Shown: positions 28,134-37,859, counted from the stretch's first letter. The stretch is 64,000 nt of DNA from Lutibacter sp. Hel_I_33_5 (GCF_007827455.1 NZ_VISM01000001.1:1589501-1653500); one strand, 5' to 3'. Made by a program: numbers and translations. The notes: generated by a model not told the origin, from the letters alone.

Positions 28134-29351
28134 CTATCGTTTTAATATCCAATCAGATGGATTTAAACGTTTTGTGTTTTTATACAACACAAAAATAAGT
28201 TTGGTTTTACCAGTAACTTTATTAGTAAAAACATCGCCAATAGTTTGTCCTGTAATTACTTTATCACCTTTTTTTACATAGGTTTTTTCTAAATTATTAT
28301 AAGCAGTAATATAATTACCATGTTGTATTAAAACATTTTTATGACCATCAGCTGTCAATAAAATTTCAAAAACTTTTCCATTAAAAATGCTTTCTGCTTT
28401 TGCTGCTTTTTTAGTTGCTATGTGTAAACCTGTACTATTTATTGTAATTCCTCCAATTGTTGGATGCGCTTGTATACCAAATTTTCTAGTAATTAAACCC
28501 TCTTCAACTGGCCAAGGCAATCTTCCTTTATTTTGCTCAAATTTTCCTGCTAATGCTTTTGCTTCTGGTGTTAAATTAAATCCTTTAGATTTTTTTACCC
28601 CAGCTTTTCTTTTCTTATTAGAAAGCGCAATAGCATCTCTAATTAGTTTATCAATTTTAGCAGCTACCTTTTTTTCTTCTTTTAATTTATTTTGTAATTC
28701 TCTTTTAAATTTTTTCTCTTTTTTCTTAATGGTAGAAATTAACACTTCTTGCTGCTTCTTATCTTCTACAATACTATTTTTCTGCTCTTTTTCAGATAAA
28801 ATTAATGTAACTTTTAACTGTTTTTGATACACCAAAGAATCTTTTAAACTTCTTACATCATCTGTTTTTATTGCAATTTCTTCACCTTGCTTTTTTCTAA
28901 AAGAAGTATATTGTTTCATATACTGTAGCCTTTTATAAGCCTGATGAAAGTTCTGCGATGATAACAAAAACATAGTCTTACTTTGTTGCGATTTGCTCTT
29001 GTATGATTTAAAAATCATATCAGCATAATCAGCTTTTAATACTTCTAGGTTTTTAGTGAGTTTTTGGATTTCTTTTTCTGTAGTTTTTATCTCGTTTGAT
29101 AAAACTTTTGCTTCAAGATTTATAGTTCTTATCAATCTATTTCTTACATTAATTTTCTGATTTAAATCCTGTAAGTCATTTAATGCATTTTTCTCTTTTT
29201 TTATCGTTTCAAAAAGAAGTTTGTTAACTTTTTTAATTTCAGTTTTTAGCTTTTTTCGTTGACTTTCTAACTGTTTTCTAGTTTGAGCATTTATAGATAA
29301 AGCAATACATAGAAAAAGGAAAACAGATATGAAAAACCGAATATTTTTCAT
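28134..29351 (-). CDS. EnvC-like murein hydrolase activator (degenerate M23/LytM)
   Basis: A 405-residue exported protein: signal peptide ending SINAQ, long coiled coil (about 20-245, with many Lys, Glu and Leu in heptads), and a C-terminal LytM/M23-type domain (about 275-403). The zinc site appears lost: the usual HxxxD is GLHIATK and the later H-x-H segment reads ITAYNNLEKT. This is the pattern of E. coli EnvC, which activates amidases rather than cutting peptidoglycan itself. Overlaps the DUF4292 gene stop by one base (TAATG). Likely acts at the division septum. Confidence 0.88.
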   Translation of the reverse strand: MKNIRFFISVFLFLCIALSINAQTRKQLESQRKKLKTEIKKVNKLLFETIKKEKNALNDLQDLNQKINVRNRLIRTINLEAKVLSNEIKTTEKEIQKLTKNLEVLKADYADMIFKSYKSKSQQSKTMFLLSSQNFHQAYKRLQYMKQYTSFRKKQGEEIAIKTDDVRSLKDSLVYQKQLKVTLILSEKEQKNSIVEDKKQQEVLISTIKKKEKKFKRELQNKLKEEKKVAAKIDKLIRDAIALSNKKRKAGVKKSKGFNLTPEAKALAGKFEQNKGRLPWPVEEGLITRKFGIQAHPTIGGITINSTGLHIATKKAAKAESIFNGKVFEILLTADGHKNVLIQHGNYITAYNNLEKTYVKKGDKVITGQTIGDVFTNKVTGKTKLIFVLYKNTKRLNPSDWILKR

Positions 29352-30121
29352 TAAAACTGTAACTTTTTATAACCGGAAGGAATTCTAAAAGGCATACTTA
29401 AATCTGTATCGTAAACCACAGATCTCACATTTATATCAAATGTTGTAGTTTTAGTATCGTCTGAAGCCTTGATAAACATTTTACTTGGAAAAAAAGTATT
29501 GTCTTTATCAAAATAACCTGGATATGATATCGTTAATTCTTGATTTTTAATAGTTCCAAGAATTGATTGATTTTTCAACTTATAATTTATAGGATTGATA
29601 TGAAAAAAAGCCTCAAATAAATTGTTTTGATTTTTTGGCGATACTACATAAACATTTTCTACAGCTTCAACAGTTTGTTTTTCATTTTCTAAATCTGCCA
29701 TTGCCTGACCCAATAACATATTTTGTAATTGATTAAAATTAACATCAACACCTAATATTTTTTTTAACATAGAAAAATCACCTTCAAAATAATCCTTTTT
29801 ATAAGGCGAATAATAACTCACTTTTGTGGGTGTGATTTTTGCCTTAAAAACAGTAATAAACTTAGTCCCTTTTAACCAAATTACCTCATCTTTTTTAATT
29901 TTCATTCTCAAGGAAAAACCAATACTTTGCTTTGGATTTTTATAATTTACTTTAAGATTTGCATCGACAGTTTTTTTATTAAAATTAGCAGCAAGATGAT
30001 TTTTTACTACTTTTTTTACTGATAATTTTTTAACTCCAGAATCTGTACCAACAAGATCTTTTTTTGCTTTACAAGAAGTAAAAACTACAGCAATAATTAC
30101 TAAATATTTTAAAAGTTTCAT
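29351..30121 (-). CDS. DUF4292 lipoprotein
   Basis: A 256-residue lipoprotein with signal peptide and lipobox VVFTSC. The domain (about 45-255) matches DUF4292 as found next to envC in Bacteroidota; its fold resembles the LolA/LolB lipoprotein carriers (VNYKNPKQSIGFSLRMKI, then SYYSPYKKDYFEGD). Function is not established. An in-frame GTG at 30124 precedes the chosen ATG at 30121; the ATG follows the TPR gene stop by three bases. Co-transcribed with the TPR gene and the EnvC-like gene, so an envelope role is likely. Confidence 0.85.
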   Translation of the reverse strand: MKLLKYLVIIAVVFTSCKAKKDLVGTDSGVKKLSVKKVVKNHLAANFNKKTVDANLKVNYKNPKQSIGFSLRMKIKKDEVIWLKGTKFITVFKAKITPTKVSYYSPYKKDYFEGDFSMLKKILGVDVNFNQLQNMLLGQAMADLENEKQTVEAVENVYVVSPKNQNNLFEAFFHINPINYKLKNQSILGTIKNQELTISYPGYFDKDNTFFPSKMFIKASDDTKTTTFDINVRSVVYDTDLSMPFRIPSGYKKLQF

Positions 30122-30124
30122 CAC

Positions 30125-31138
30125 TTACTTTATTAACTTTTTAGCTTTATTTTTAAACTTGTTTTCTTCTATTTTATTTCCCAACCCTTTATAAGCATTT
30201 GCTATTTCTAAATAAAACTTAGCCTCTAAATTAGTATCATCTATTACAAAATCGATACCATTTTGTAAAACATCTAATGCTTTTTGATGTGATTTCTTAT
30301 TGTTTAAAGCACTCCCGTTCATTAAATAAACATACGGTTGAGCTGGAAAAAGCTCTAAACCTTCTTGGCTATACTTAAGTAAAACTTGTTTGTTTTCTAT
30401 AAACGATTTTTCTAAAAGTTGTTTTAAAAGTGAATAATTTTTATCAGATTTAAATTGACTTTCTAAACTCGCCAATGTTTTTACTGTATTCTCTTTTTTT
30501 ACTATTTCAGTTTTAGGTTGGTTATTTGATCTATTAAGATTCTCTTTAATACGCCTTAATCTAGAAGTTAACATTTTTGAATCTTCCAATTCATTCAATA
30601 TTTTCTTCGCATCTACATGATTAGAATTCATTAAATATAAAAAAACCAGTTGTTGTTTTTTCTTTGGGTGCTTTAAAGCAATCTTCTTTTGAACTCTAAT
30701 GGCATCATTAAAGTTTCTACCTTTTTTATGAATAGCTACTAAATGCTCTAACAACCAAATGTTTTCTGAATCTTTTTCTAAACTTTTATTAGCAAACTCT
30801 AACGCCTCAAAATTTTTATTAAGTTTAAAGTAATTTTTAGATAACTCGAATAAAACAGCTTTATTATTCGGAATTATTTCATTGCAATTGTCTAAATTTT
30901 CAATTGCTTTTTGATGATTATTAATCGCTTTTTCTGATAAAGCCTTAAAAAAATAGTCTTGAAATTCTAGGTTTTTTTTCTCAGAAAGATCCACTACAGT
31001 AGGAATGCTATCTTGAGCAAAAAAGAAGAAAGAAGAAAGAAGAAAGAAGAAAGAAAGCACAGCTTTAAGAAGTAAACTACTTTCTCTTCTCTCTTTTCTT
31101 TTCTCTATAAAATTTTTATGTAAGTTCTGTATAATCAC
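30125..31138 (-). CDS. Exported TPR-repeat protein
   Basis: A 337-residue protein with an unusual leader: about 24 basic residues, then a very hydrophobic Leu/Phe/Ser run (LLLKAVLSFFFLLSSFFFFAQ), then tetratricopeptide repeats (about 55-330, ALSEKAINNHQKAIENLDNC, ELSKNYFKLNKNFEALEF and others). The start is GTG at 31138, inside the end of the nucleotidyltransferase gene (23-base overlap); there is no ATG nearby. The hydrophobic run is encoded by a heptanucleotide tandem repeat (31024-31055). TPR proteins in this position probably act as envelope adaptors with the DUF4292 and EnvC-like partners. Confidence 0.85.
   Translation of the reverse strand: MIIQNLHKNFIEKRKERRESSLLLKAVLSFFFLLSSFFFFAQDSIPTVVDLSEKKNLEFQDYFFKALSEKAINNHQKAIENLDNCNEIIPNNKAVLFELSKNYFKLNKNFEALEFANKSLEKDSENIWLLEHLVAIHKKGRNFNDAIRVQKKIALKHPKKKQQLVFLYLMNSNHVDAKKILNELEDSKMLTSRLRRIKENLNRSNNQPKTEIVKKENTVKTLASLESQFKSDKNYSLLKQLLEKSFIENKQVLLKYSQEGLELFPAQPYVYLMNGSALNNKKSHQKALDVLQNGIDFVIDDTNLEAKFYLEIANAYKGLGNKIEENKFKNKAKKLIK
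31024..31055. repeat. Heptanucleotide tandem repeat in a signal-peptide coding region
   Basis: Four exact copies of AGAAGAA (31024-31051) plus AGAA of a fifth, read as TTCTTCT on the coding strand of the TPR gene. Gain or loss of one unit would shift the frame by one base, making this a possible slippage (phase variation) site. A pyrimidine-rich stretch follows at about 31081-31105. Confidence 0.75.
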
Positions 31139-32132
31139 CTATACTTACTGATGTATAATTTCCGTTATATTTTGCATGATTTCCAATCATAGCATTATCT
31201 AAATTAGCATTAGATATTTCAACATTATCCTGAATTAATGAATTCACAATAATTGAATCTTCTACTACACTATTTGTGCCAATTGATACATAAGGCCCAA
31301 TTTTAGTGTTCTTTAAAACTACATTTTCTCCCACATAACATGGTTGTATAATTTCAGAATTTTCTAATACCACATTTTCTGCTACCAGATTATTTCCATC
31401 TGCATGCTCAAACCCTAACACTTGTTTGTTCGTATCTACCGTTGGATCTTTTTTTCCACAATCCATCCATGCAGAAACTTTTCCAGGAATAAACTGTGCT
31501 CCTTGCTTTTTTAGTGATTCAAGTACATTCGTTAATTGATATTCTCCATTTTCTCTTAAATCATTATCTAGTAAATACTGAATTTCTTCTTTTACTTTCT
31601 CACCATCTTTAAAATAATAAATCCCAATAATGGCTAAATCCGACACAAAGTCTTTAGGTTTCTCTACAAAATTAGTAATAATTCCATCTTGTAATTTTAC
31701 CACTCCAAAAGCACTTGGATCATCAACTTGCTTCACCCAAATAGCACCATCTGCATTGGCATCCAATGTGAAATCTGCTTTAAATAAAGTATCTGCAAAA
31801 GCAACCACACAAGGACCACTTAACGATTCTTTTGCACAATGAATTGCATGAGCAGTACCTAAAGCTTCTTCCTGTACATACACCGAACCTTTTGCGCCTA
31901 AAGTTTTTGCAATTGCTAATAATTTTTTAGTGGTATTTGCTGGAAATCCTTTTGCTGCTGGACCAATAATAAAAGCTATTTCTTCTATAGTTTGATTGAC
32001 AACACTTGCAATATTTTCTACTAAACGTTGTACAATTGGTTTACCTGCTATTACAGTTAATGGTTTTGGAATTGTTAATGTATGTGGTCTTAAACGAGAC
32101 CCAATTCCTGCCATTGGAACAATTATTTTCAT
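31116..32132 (-). CDS. Sugar-phosphate nucleotidyltransferase with left-handed beta-helix tail
   Basis: Cytoplasmic enzyme that makes an NDP-sugar from NTP and a sugar 1-phosphate; the sugar is not clear. The 338-residue protein has the nucleotide-binding signature GIGSRLRPHTLTIPKPLTVIAGKP (here residues about 9-32), EEALGTAHAI, VAFADTLF, FVEKP and WMDCG, and a C-terminal hexapeptide-type tail (about 250-338, VGENVVLKNTKIGPYVSIG). This build fits glucose-1-phosphate thymidylyl/uridylyl- or mannose-1-phosphate-type transferases. The ATG at 32132 is preferred over a TTG one codon upstream. First gene of the TPR/DUF4292/EnvC/AI-2E run. Confidence 0.87.
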   Translation of the reverse strand: MKIIVPMAGIGSRLRPHTLTIPKPLTVIAGKPIVQRLVENIASVVNQTIEEIAFIIGPAAKGFPANTTKKLLAIAKTLGAKGSVYVQEEALGTAHAIHCAKESLSGPCVVAFADTLFKADFTLDANADGAIWVKQVDDPSAFGVVKLQDGIITNFVEKPKDFVSDLAIIGIYYFKDGEKVKEEIQYLLDNDLRENGEYQLTNVLESLKKQGAQFIPGKVSAWMDCGKKDPTVDTNKQVLGFEHADGNNLVAENVVLENSEIIQPCYVGENVVLKNTKIGPYVSIGTNSVVEDSIIVNSLIQDNVEISNANLDNAMIGNHAKYNGNYTSVSIGDYTELT

Positions 32133-32190
32133 CAATATTTTTTTATAATTTTAAAGCTGCAATATAGTATTAATAAAGGATTGAAAAAAG

Positions 32191-33852
32191 TTAAATCCCT
32201 TTTGGTATTGCATTAATTAACGCTTTTGTATAACTGCTTTTTGGTGTTTTATAAATAACATCTGCATCTTCTATTTCCTCAATTTTTCCTTTATTCATTA
32301 CTACTAATTGATCTGACATATATTTTACCACGGACAAATCATGTGAAATAAAAATATAAGTAAAGTTAAATTCGGATTTTAATTGATTTAATAAATTTAA
32401 GACTTGCGCTTGAACCGAGACATCTAAAGCTGATACCGATTCGTCACAAATAATTAATTTAGGCTGTAAAGCAATGGTTCTTGCAATTCCAATTCGTTGT
32501 CTTTGTCCACCAGAAAATTCGTGTGGATATCTATCAAAATGATTTTTTTCTAAACCAACCTTTTTCAACAATTGTAACACATATTCTTTTCGTTCTTTTT
32601 TAGATGATAAAATTCCGTGAACTTTCATGGGTTCCAAAATTGCATTTCCAACAGTAATTCTAGGATTTAATGAAGAAAAAGGATCTTGAAATATTATCTG
32701 TATTTCCTTACGCAACAATTTTAATTCAGTTTTAGAAAGCTGAGTAATATCTTTTTCGTTAAAAAAAATTGTTCCTCTTGTAGCTTTTTCTAGATGAAGA
32801 ATTGTTCTTCCCAAAGTTGTTTTTCCACAACCAGACTCTCCTACTAAACCTAGTGTTTCTCCTTCATAAATTTTAAAAGAAACACTGTCTACCGCTTTTA
32901 CAATTTCTTCCTTTTTAAACCAAGTTGCTTTGGTAATAAAATGTTTTTCTAAGTCTCTAACCTCTAATATTGGTTTTCCGCTATATATTTTTTGATGAAA
33001 ATCTGCTCTTTCTTTATCTGTATAAATTTTAGCACTTACTTTATCATTTACAAAATCATCAACCGTTGGCAACACCTTTAATCGCTCTTCTAAATTTGGT
33101 TTCGACTTAATTAAGGCCTTGGTATATTCTTTTTTTGGATTTAAAAATATTTCCTCGGAAGAACCTTTTTCAACAATATTTCCTTGATATAAAACCACAA
33201 TTTCATCTGCAATTTCTGAAACCAATGCCAAATCATGGGTAATGAATAAAATACTCATTCCTGTTTCTTGCTGAATTTCTTTCAACAACAAAATTATTTC
33301 TTTTTGTATGGTAACATCCAACGCAGTTGTTGGTTCATCTGCAATTAACAATTTTGGCTTACAAGCAATTGCCATTGCAATCATTACACGTTGTTTTTGT
33401 CCACCACTTATTTGATACGGATACGAAGAGAAAATCTGTTCTGGTCTAGGTAATTTTACTTTATTAAAAAGCGAGATTACTTCTTCTTTGATTTCTTTAG
33501 AAGTTAAATTAGTATGTTGTTCTAAAATTTCTGCAACTTGAAAGCCACAAGTTAAGGTTGGATTTAAAGAACTCATCGGTTCTTGAAAAATCATAGCGAT
33601 GTCATTTCCTCTAATTTTTTGAAACTCTTTTTCCGAATACTTAGAAATATCTTCTCCATTAAAAATAATCTCACCTTCAGAATTAGCATTTTTTGGTAAT
33701 AATCCTAAAATTGCCAACGAAGTAATTGATTTTCCACTTCCACTTTCTCCAACTAATCCTAAAATTTTATGCTTTTTTATTTTAAATGAAATGGTATTAA
33801 CAACATTTTCATCTGAAGAAAAAGAAATAACAAGATTTTTAACGTTAATCAT
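32191..33852 (-). CDS. Tandem-ATPase peptide ABC transporter protein (DppDF/OppDF or YejF-like)
   Basis: A 553-residue fusion of two ABC ATPase domains of the oligopeptide import class. Domain 1 (about 1-245) has GESGSGKS and ISGGQKQR with DEPTTALD; domain 2 (about 295-550) has GESGCGKT, FSGGQRQR and DESVSALD. Both are followed by the peptide-importer tail. The matching permeases and binding protein are not in the window; in some Bacteroidota they lie elsewhere. A TACATTTG element at 33858-33865 sits almost on the ATG, so the transcript may be leaderless. Confidence 0.9.
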   Translation of the reverse strand: MINVKNLVISFSSDENVVNTISFKIKKHKILGLVGESGSGKSITSLAILGLLPKNANSEGEIIFNGEDISKYSEKEFQKIRGNDIAMIFQEPMSSLNPTLTCGFQVAEILEQHTNLTSKEIKEEVISLFNKVKLPRPEQIFSSYPYQISGGQKQRVMIAMAIACKPKLLIADEPTTALDVTIQKEIILLLKEIQQETGMSILFITHDLALVSEIADEIVVLYQGNIVEKGSSEEIFLNPKKEYTKALIKSKPNLEERLKVLPTVDDFVNDKVSAKIYTDKERADFHQKIYSGKPILEVRDLEKHFITKATWFKKEEIVKAVDSVSFKIYEGETLGLVGESGCGKTTLGRTILHLEKATRGTIFFNEKDITQLSKTELKLLRKEIQIIFQDPFSSLNPRITVGNAILEPMKVHGILSSKKERKEYVLQLLKKVGLEKNHFDRYPHEFSGGQRQRIGIARTIALQPKLIICDESVSALDVSVQAQVLNLLNQLKSEFNFTYIFISHDLSVVKYMSDQLVVMNKGKIEEIEDADVIYKTPKSSYTKALINAIPKGI

Positions 33853-33857
33853 TCTAA

Positions 33858-33865
33858 CAAATGTA
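33858..33865 (-). promoter_or_regulatory. Possible -7 element of the ABC ATPase gene
   Basis: TACATTTG on the minus strand, only 5 bases from the ATG at 33852. No -33 box was found at the right spacing, so this is tentative. Confidence 0.3.
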
Positions 33866-33969
33866 AAACTTATTAAACAATTTTCGTTAGCTATAAAAAC
33901 TATGAATTATTAACAGTGATAGATTAATATATTTTTTAGACTTTTGTCGAAATTATTAATCCCTCAATA

Positions 33970-35919
33970 ATGCAACAGAAACTAATAAAGTGTTTAGTTT
34001 TGCTATGCCTTGTTAACGCGCCAAAAATCAGTTCTCAAGACAAAAAAGAAAGAAAAAATATTAATCAGAGTCACAATCTCATTCAACTTAAAAAGCTGAG
34101 TGAAAATTTTCAAAAAAAGGCTTTAAAAGAAAAAGAAAAGGCTCTTAAAACTGCTAGAAACAAAGATTGGAAAATTAACTATTCTAGCACGAATGGTCAA
34201 TTTACTGAGTTAATAGCCATAAAGGATGGTAATCCTGTTTATTTTACAGAAAATAATACTGATGCTTCTCATGCTACTAGAACAAGTCATTTAAATACGA
34301 ATGGTAGTTTAGGTTTAAATTTAGATGGTGAAGGAATGGTTATTGGCATCTGGGACGGTAAAATCCCAAAACAAAATCACCAAGAATTTAATAATACTTC
34401 TAACGGTAATAGAGTTTCTATTGGTGATAATAGCACAAGCTTTAATTCACACAGCACCCATGTAACAGGCACTATAATTGGTGCAGGTATTAACCCTATC
34501 GCAAAAGGCATGGCTCCAAAAGCAAAATCTATTAATTTTAATTGGTTAAATGATTTATCTGAAACCGCAAATGCAACATTAGATGGATTGTTAATTTCTA
34601 ATCACTCTTACGGTTTGTTACTTAGGGATGCTAAAGGCAAAGTAATTGTTAACGCCTATCAGTTTGGCAATTACTCGAAACGCGCTAAAAGCTGGGACAA
34701 TATCATGTATAACGCACCTTATTATTTAATGGTGAAATCCGCAGGTAATGACGGTTATGATTCTGAAGTAAATAACAACCCATTAGAAGGCAAAAGAAAT
34801 TACGATAAACTTGTAGGAAGTTCAACATCAAAAAATAACTTAGTCGTTGCAAACACCAATGATGTTGAAATTGATTCTGAAGGTAATTTAATTTCTACCA
34901 CTATTTTTTCTGGAAGCTCTCAAGGCCCTACAAACGATTTAAGAATTAAACCAGACATCTCTGGAAATGGAGTTAACATCTATTCATCCTCTTCTAAAAA
35001 CAATAGTGATTATTCTTTTTTTACAGGTACATCAATGTCTACAGCAAATGTTAGTGGCTCGTTACTCTTAATTCAGCAACATGCAAAAAACACTCGTGAT
35101 TCTTATTTAAAAGCTGCTACTCTTAAGGGATTAGCACTTCATACTGCCGATGATATAGAAGAAAATGGTCCAGACGCAAAATCTGGTTGGGGTTTATTAA
35201 ATGCTAAAAAAATGGCTGAAACTATTTCTTCTGATGGTACTAAATCGAAAGTAAAAGAACTCACACTAAAAGATGGAGAAAAATATGAGTTAACTATTAA
35301 TTCTGACGGAATAAACTCACTACAAGCTTCAATTTCTTGGACGGATAAACCTGGGACAGTTAACAAAATAATAAATTCATCCACGCCAATTTTGGTAAAC
35401 GACTTAGATATTAGAATTACAAAAAATGATGATATTTTTTATCCTTGGAAATTAACAGGTGTTACAACAAAGGATACAGGCGATAATGTTGTAGATCCTT
35501 TTGAAAGAATAGATATTAATAACGCTAAAGGAAGCTATACTGTTACTGTAACCCATAAAGGCGTATTAACTGATAACAATCAAGATTTTTCATTATTAAT
35601 AACTGGAATCACGAATGAAAGAATAATAAATAATTCTAATGATATCAACTTTAAAAAAGTAAAACTATATCCAAATCCTGTTATCAAAAATGAAAACTTA
35701 CATTTAAATTTTTCATCAAAAAATTTACAAGAAACTTTAAAAATAGTAGTTACAAATTCACTAAATCAAAAAGTTTTAACTCAAAATATTGAAGGAGCAG
35801 GAGAAAATAATTCTATTATAATTAATACAAATAATTTAAAATCTGGAATCTATTTTTTAAGAATTGAATCATTAGAATATAATATTGTAAAAAAAATCAT
35901 TGTAAAAAACCCAAATTAA
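33970..35919 (+). CDS. T9SS-secreted subtilisin-like serine protease (S8)
   Basis: A secreted protease of 649 residues. Signal peptide (ending APKISSQ), a propeptide rich in Lys and Glu (about 23-110), the S8 catalytic domain with Asp129 (GIWDGK), His161 (NSHSTHVTG), the oxyanion Asn in SAGNDG and Ser355 (TGTSMSTANVSG), then a proprotein-convertase-like beta domain (about 415-545) and a type IX sorting domain (about 565-649, KLYPNPV, SGIYFLRIES, VKKIIVKN). It is probably released or bound to the cell surface to degrade protein. A terminator follows. Confidence 0.93.
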   Translation: MQQKLIKCLVLLCLVNAPKISSQDKKERKNINQSHNLIQLKKLSENFQKKALKEKEKALKTARNKDWKINYSSTNGQFTELIAIKDGNPVYFTENNTDASHATRTSHLNTNGSLGLNLDGEGMVIGIWDGKIPKQNHQEFNNTSNGNRVSIGDNSTSFNSHSTHVTGTIIGAGINPIAKGMAPKAKSINFNWLNDLSETANATLDGLLISNHSYGLLLRDAKGKVIVNAYQFGNYSKRAKSWDNIMYNAPYYLMVKSAGNDGYDSEVNNNPLEGKRNYDKLVGSSTSKNNLVVANTNDVEIDSEGNLISTTIFSGSSQGPTNDLRIKPDISGNGVNIYSSSSKNNSDYSFFTGTSMSTANVSGSLLLIQQHAKNTRDSYLKAATLKGLALHTADDIEENGPDAKSGWGLLNAKKMAETISSDGTKSKVKELTLKDGEKYELTINSDGINSLQASISWTDKPGTVNKIINSSTPILVNDLDIRITKNDDIFYPWKLTGVTTKDTGDNVVDPFERIDINNAKGSYTVTVTHKGVLTDNNQDFSLLITGITNERIINNSNDINFKKVKLYPNPVIKNENLHLNFSSKNLQETLKIVVTNSLNQKVLTQNIEGAGENNSIIINTNNLKSGIYFLRIESLEYNIVKKIIVKNPN

Positions 35920-35941
35920 TTTAAATGCTTTTTTTAATTAT

Positions 35942-35977
35942 AAACCTCTTTAATGTAAAACTTAAAGAGGTTTTTTT
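35942..35977. terminator. Intrinsic terminator after the S8 protease gene
   Basis: A 12-bp stem AAACCTCTTTAA / TTAAAGAGGTTT (35942-35953 and 35962-35973) with an 8-base loop, followed by T residues to 35977. It ends the protease transcript before the ABC-F gene, which begins at 36003. Confidence 0.85.
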
Positions 35978-36002
35978 GTTTCTTTGAATCAAATTTATTT
36001 TA

Positions 36003-37859
36003 ATGAATTACTTAACGGTTGAAAACATATCTAAAGCTTACGGTGAACGTGTCCTATTTGAAGATATTTCTTTTGGAATAAATAAAGATCAAAAGATTGC
36101 TTTTATAGCAAAAAATGGAAGTGGAAAAACGTCTATTTTAAACATTATTGCTGGAAAAGACACTTCTGATACAGGTCAAATTGTTAGTAGAAAAGATATT
36201 CACATAGCTTATCTTTCTCAGGCAGATAATTTAGACAGTGCACTTACGATTGAAGAAACCATTTTTTCAACAGAAAATAAAATTCTATCTGTCGTAAATC
36301 AATATGAAGATGCCTTAAAAAACCCTGATGATTCTGAAGCTTATCAAAAGGCTTTTGAATTAATGGAACAACATAATGCATGGGATTTTGAAACCCAATA
36401 CAGACAAATTTTATCAAAATTAAAATTACACGATTTAACTCTTAAAGTAGGATCACTTTCTGGTGGTCAAAAAAAGAGATTATCGTTAGCTATCGTTTTA
36501 ATAAGCAAACCTGATTTATTAATCTTAGATGAACCTACAAATCATTTAGATTTAGAAATGATTGAATGGTTAGAAGCTTTTTTTGCTAAAGAAAAAATAA
36601 CATTATTTATGGTAACACATGATCGTTATTTTTTAGAACGTGTTTGTAATGAAATCATAGAATTAGACGAAGGAAAAATATATAAATACAAAGGAAATTA
36701 TTCCTATTATCTTCAAAATAAAGAAGAACGCTTGGCATTAGAAGCAACCAATTTGGGGAAAGCTAAAAGTTTATTTAAAAAAGAATTAGAATGGATGCGA
36801 AAGCAACCAAAAGCAAGAACTACAAAATCGAAGTCTAGAACCGATGATTTTTATCAAATAAAAGAAAAAGCACATCAGCGAAGAAAAGACCATACTATTC
36901 AGTTAGAAATAAATATGGAGCGTTTGGGAAGCAAAATTTTAGAGCTTCATAAAGTCTATAAATCGTTTGGTGATTTAAAAATTCTAGATGGTTTTGAGTA
37001 TGTTTTTAAACGTGGTGAGCGTATTGGAATTATTGGTAAAAACGGAACTGGAAAATCGTCTTTTTTAAATATTATTACAGAAAAATCTCCGGTAGATAGT
37101 GGAAAAGTGATTTTAGGAGAGACTGTAAAATTTGGATACTACACACAAGCTGGAATTACGATTAAAGAAGGTCAAAAAGTTATTGAAGTTGTAAGAGAAT
37201 TTGGAGATTATATTCCGTTAAGCAAAGGGCGAAAAATATCTGCTTCTCAACTTTTAGAACGTTTTTTGTTTGATAAAAAAAAGCAATATGATTTTGTTGA
37301 AAAGCTTTCTGGTGGAGAACAAAAAAGACTGTATTTATGTGCGGTATTAATACAAAACCCTAACTTTTTAATTCTCGATGAACCTACAAATGATTTAGAT
37401 GTAGTTACTTTAAATGTATTAGAAAATTTCTTATTAGATTATCCAGGTAATTTATTGGTGGTTTCTCACGACCGTTATTTTATGGATAAAATAGTTGATG
37501 CCTTATTTGTTTTTAGAGGAAATGGCTTGGTAGAAAATTTTCCTGGAAACTATTCAGATTTTAGAGTATATGATTCTTCTTTACCAAAAGAAAAAACTGA
37601 AAAAAAGCAAACAAAAGAGGTTAAAAAAGTAGCAACCAAAAATATATTATCTTATAATGAAAAACGTGAATTTGGTGCTTTAGAATCTGAAATAGAAAAA
37701 CTTCAAAAAATAAAACTTAGAATCGAAAATCAGTTCTTAAATGTTGAGATAGAACCTGATGATATTTCAAAAAAATCTGAAGAACTACAAAATACCATTG
37801 ATACTTTAGAACAAAAAGAAGAACGTTGGCTAGAGCTTTCTATGAAATTAGAAGGTTAA
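36003..37859 (+). CDS. ABC-F family ATPase (Uup-like)
   Basis: A 618-residue soluble protein with two ABC domains and no membrane segment. P-loops AKNGSGKT (about 36-43) and GKNGTGKS (about 345), signatures LSGGQKKR and LSGGEQKR, the Walker B segments LILDEPTNHLD and LILDEPTNDLD, the basic interdomain linker (about 245-300) and a C-terminal coiled coil (about 540-618, EIEKLQKIKLRIENQ), typical of Uup. ABC-F proteins act on stalled ribosomes or in DNA-related processes; which applies here is not known. Ends overlapping the convergent exonuclease gene by 4 bases. Confidence 0.9.
   Translation: MNYLTVENISKAYGERVLFEDISFGINKDQKIAFIAKNGSGKTSILNIIAGKDTSDTGQIVSRKDIHIAYLSQADNLDSALTIEETIFSTENKILSVVNQYEDALKNPDDSEAYQKAFELMEQHNAWDFETQYRQILSKLKLHDLTLKVGSLSGGQKKRLSLAIVLISKPDLLILDEPTNHLDLEMIEWLEAFFAKEKITLFMVTHDRYFLERVCNEIIELDEGKIYKYKGNYSYYLQNKEERLALEATNLGKAKSLFKKELEWMRKQPKARTTKSKSRTDDFYQIKEKAHQRRKDHTIQLEINMERLGSKILELHKVYKSFGDLKILDGFEYVFKRGERIGIIGKNGTGKSSFLNIITEKSPVDSGKVILGETVKFGYYTQAGITIKEGQKVIEVVREFGDYIPLSKGRKISASQLLERFLFDKKKQYDFVEKLSGGEQKRLYLCAVLIQNPNFLILDEPTNDLDVVTLNVLENFLLDYPGNLLVVSHDRYFMDKIVDALFVFRGNGLVENFPGNYSDFRVYDSSLPKEKTEKKQTKEVKKVATKNILSYNEKREFGALESEIEKLQKIKLRIENQFLNVEIEPDDISKKSEELQNTIDTLEQKEERWLELSMKLEG

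Noticed and set aside
28387..28827. 146-residue open frame opposite the EnvC-like gene
   Set aside because: Antisense to a well-supported gene, low complexity, no recognisable domain.
31138..31138. Frameshift or missing ATG in the TPR gene leader
   Set aside because: No ATG exists near the start, but the GTG at 31138 gives an intact frame with a hydrophobic leader, so a disrupted gene is not needed to explain it; the repeat makes the point worth checking.
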